Positions 63,480 to 64,000 of a DNA stretch of 64,000 bases are shown here, piece after piece; positions within the stretch are counted from its first letter, which is position 1, and every line of letters begins with the position of its first letter. Location of the stretch: positions 20,828,694 through 20,892,693 of the forward strand of contig OX424570.1 of assembly GCA_949152475.1 (NCBI GenBank), written 5' to 3'. The stretch is from Terebella lapidaria. Lineage: Eukaryota > Annelida > Polychaeta > Terebellida > Terebellidae. Both the position numbers and the translations under genes were made by a program. The notes beneath the pieces were generated by a model. The model was given only the letters and a program-made list of their open reading frames with translations. It was not told the DNA's origin and made no database searches.

Positions 63480-64000
63480 GTATGTAGGCTCCTGTATAGA
63501 TCTATATGCCTATCGGATTTATAATATTTAATAACAATAAATAAATATATAATTTATAATAAAAATAGACCTGCCCTTACCAATGCAACGCTCTACAGTA
63601 GCGTATGTTGATTTCCTAAAACAAAAACAAAAAAAACCCAGCCAGCCCTATCTTGGGCCCGATCATATAAACTAGATCTAACGTTAGTGAATGACCGAAA
63701 CTATTATTATTTGAAGCATAATATTATGTAGGCCTACATGAATATGTAATATTTCGAGAAGAATCATTACTGTGTTTTTTTCCATCTTTCATGATATTTA
63801 TTTGTAAGACTAATATTCAAGTATTATAGTCAGCTTTACACTTCTATGTAACAGTTGTGACATCGAGATCCTTAGCCATAAAATACAGCCGCCTGAGAGC
63901 GGCTGTAAACCAACATGCGTTTTTATTAGAAACGACTTTTTGAAACATCAAAACAAGTATGAAAATCACCGGGGGACATCATCCCATATTGATATGATGA
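63480..64000. other. Probable intron of the THAP gene
   Basis: No convincing next exon before the window end. Short A-rich tract at 63619-63637 and a small hairpin 'acagccgcctgagagcggctgt' at 63885-63906. Confidence 0.4.

Overview
The window is AT-rich, intron-bearing and repeat-dense animal DNA. Its anchor gene is a receptor of the vasopressin/oxytocin (conopressin/cephalotocin) family. Together with the many TACATGTA-type stretches and the mix of small foldback elements, this suggests a lophotrochozoan, most likely a mollusc. The taxon is an inference; no species is claimed.

Four protein-coding loci can be supported. (1) A two-exon vasopressin/oxytocin-type GPCR lies on the minus strand at 7512-9555. 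A broken duplicate of its last exon lies 5 kb away at 2402-2628. (2) A 21-exon minus-strand gene at 39980-47923 has splice phases that agree throughout and give a 1002-residue product. That product joins a transposase-type integrase (HHCC zinc finger and D,D35E core) to a Cys-rich CXC-like motif, a 16-residue repeat tract and a complete ubiquitin-specific protease (USP) domain. (3) A three-exon F-box protein of 179 residues, also with a Cys-rich tail, starts about 200 bp downstream on the same strand (39016-39777). (4) The first coding exon of a plus-strand THAP-domain gene lies at 63291-63479 and runs off the window. A decayed Harbinger (HARBI1-type) transposase sits at 55948-56587.

The rest is repeats. 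Region 2.4-5.3 kb is an old duplicate of 7.5-11.2 kb. A 2758-bp element with about 435-bp terminal inverted repeats and a 5-bp target duplication occupies 11716-14473. From 16.3 to 33.8 kb there are tandem segmental copies A (16.3-21.6) and B (21.6-29.0), a 1.5-kb tandem array (28.4-32.8) and the start of a diverged copy (32.8-33.85). The same homology resumes at 50.5 kb and continues to 54.3 kb. The block between 33.9 and 50.5 kb, which holds the integrase-USP and F-box genes, therefore looks inserted into, or left standing within, the repeat. Similar foldback sequences lie near both of its edges (34311-34423 and 49907-50000). Copies A and B carry different later insertions, including two unrelated TTAA-targeting elements at the same TTAA site. 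Copy B also holds a nearly identical 363-bp satellite array.

The most interesting candidate is the 34-50 kb block. An apparently intact DNA-transposon-style integrase is fused to a deubiquitinase with its Cys/His/Asp residues in place, next to an F-box gene, the usual substrate adaptor of SCF ubiquitin ligases. It could be a Ginger-like mobile element carrying both ubiquitin-editing arms, or a domesticated descendant of one.
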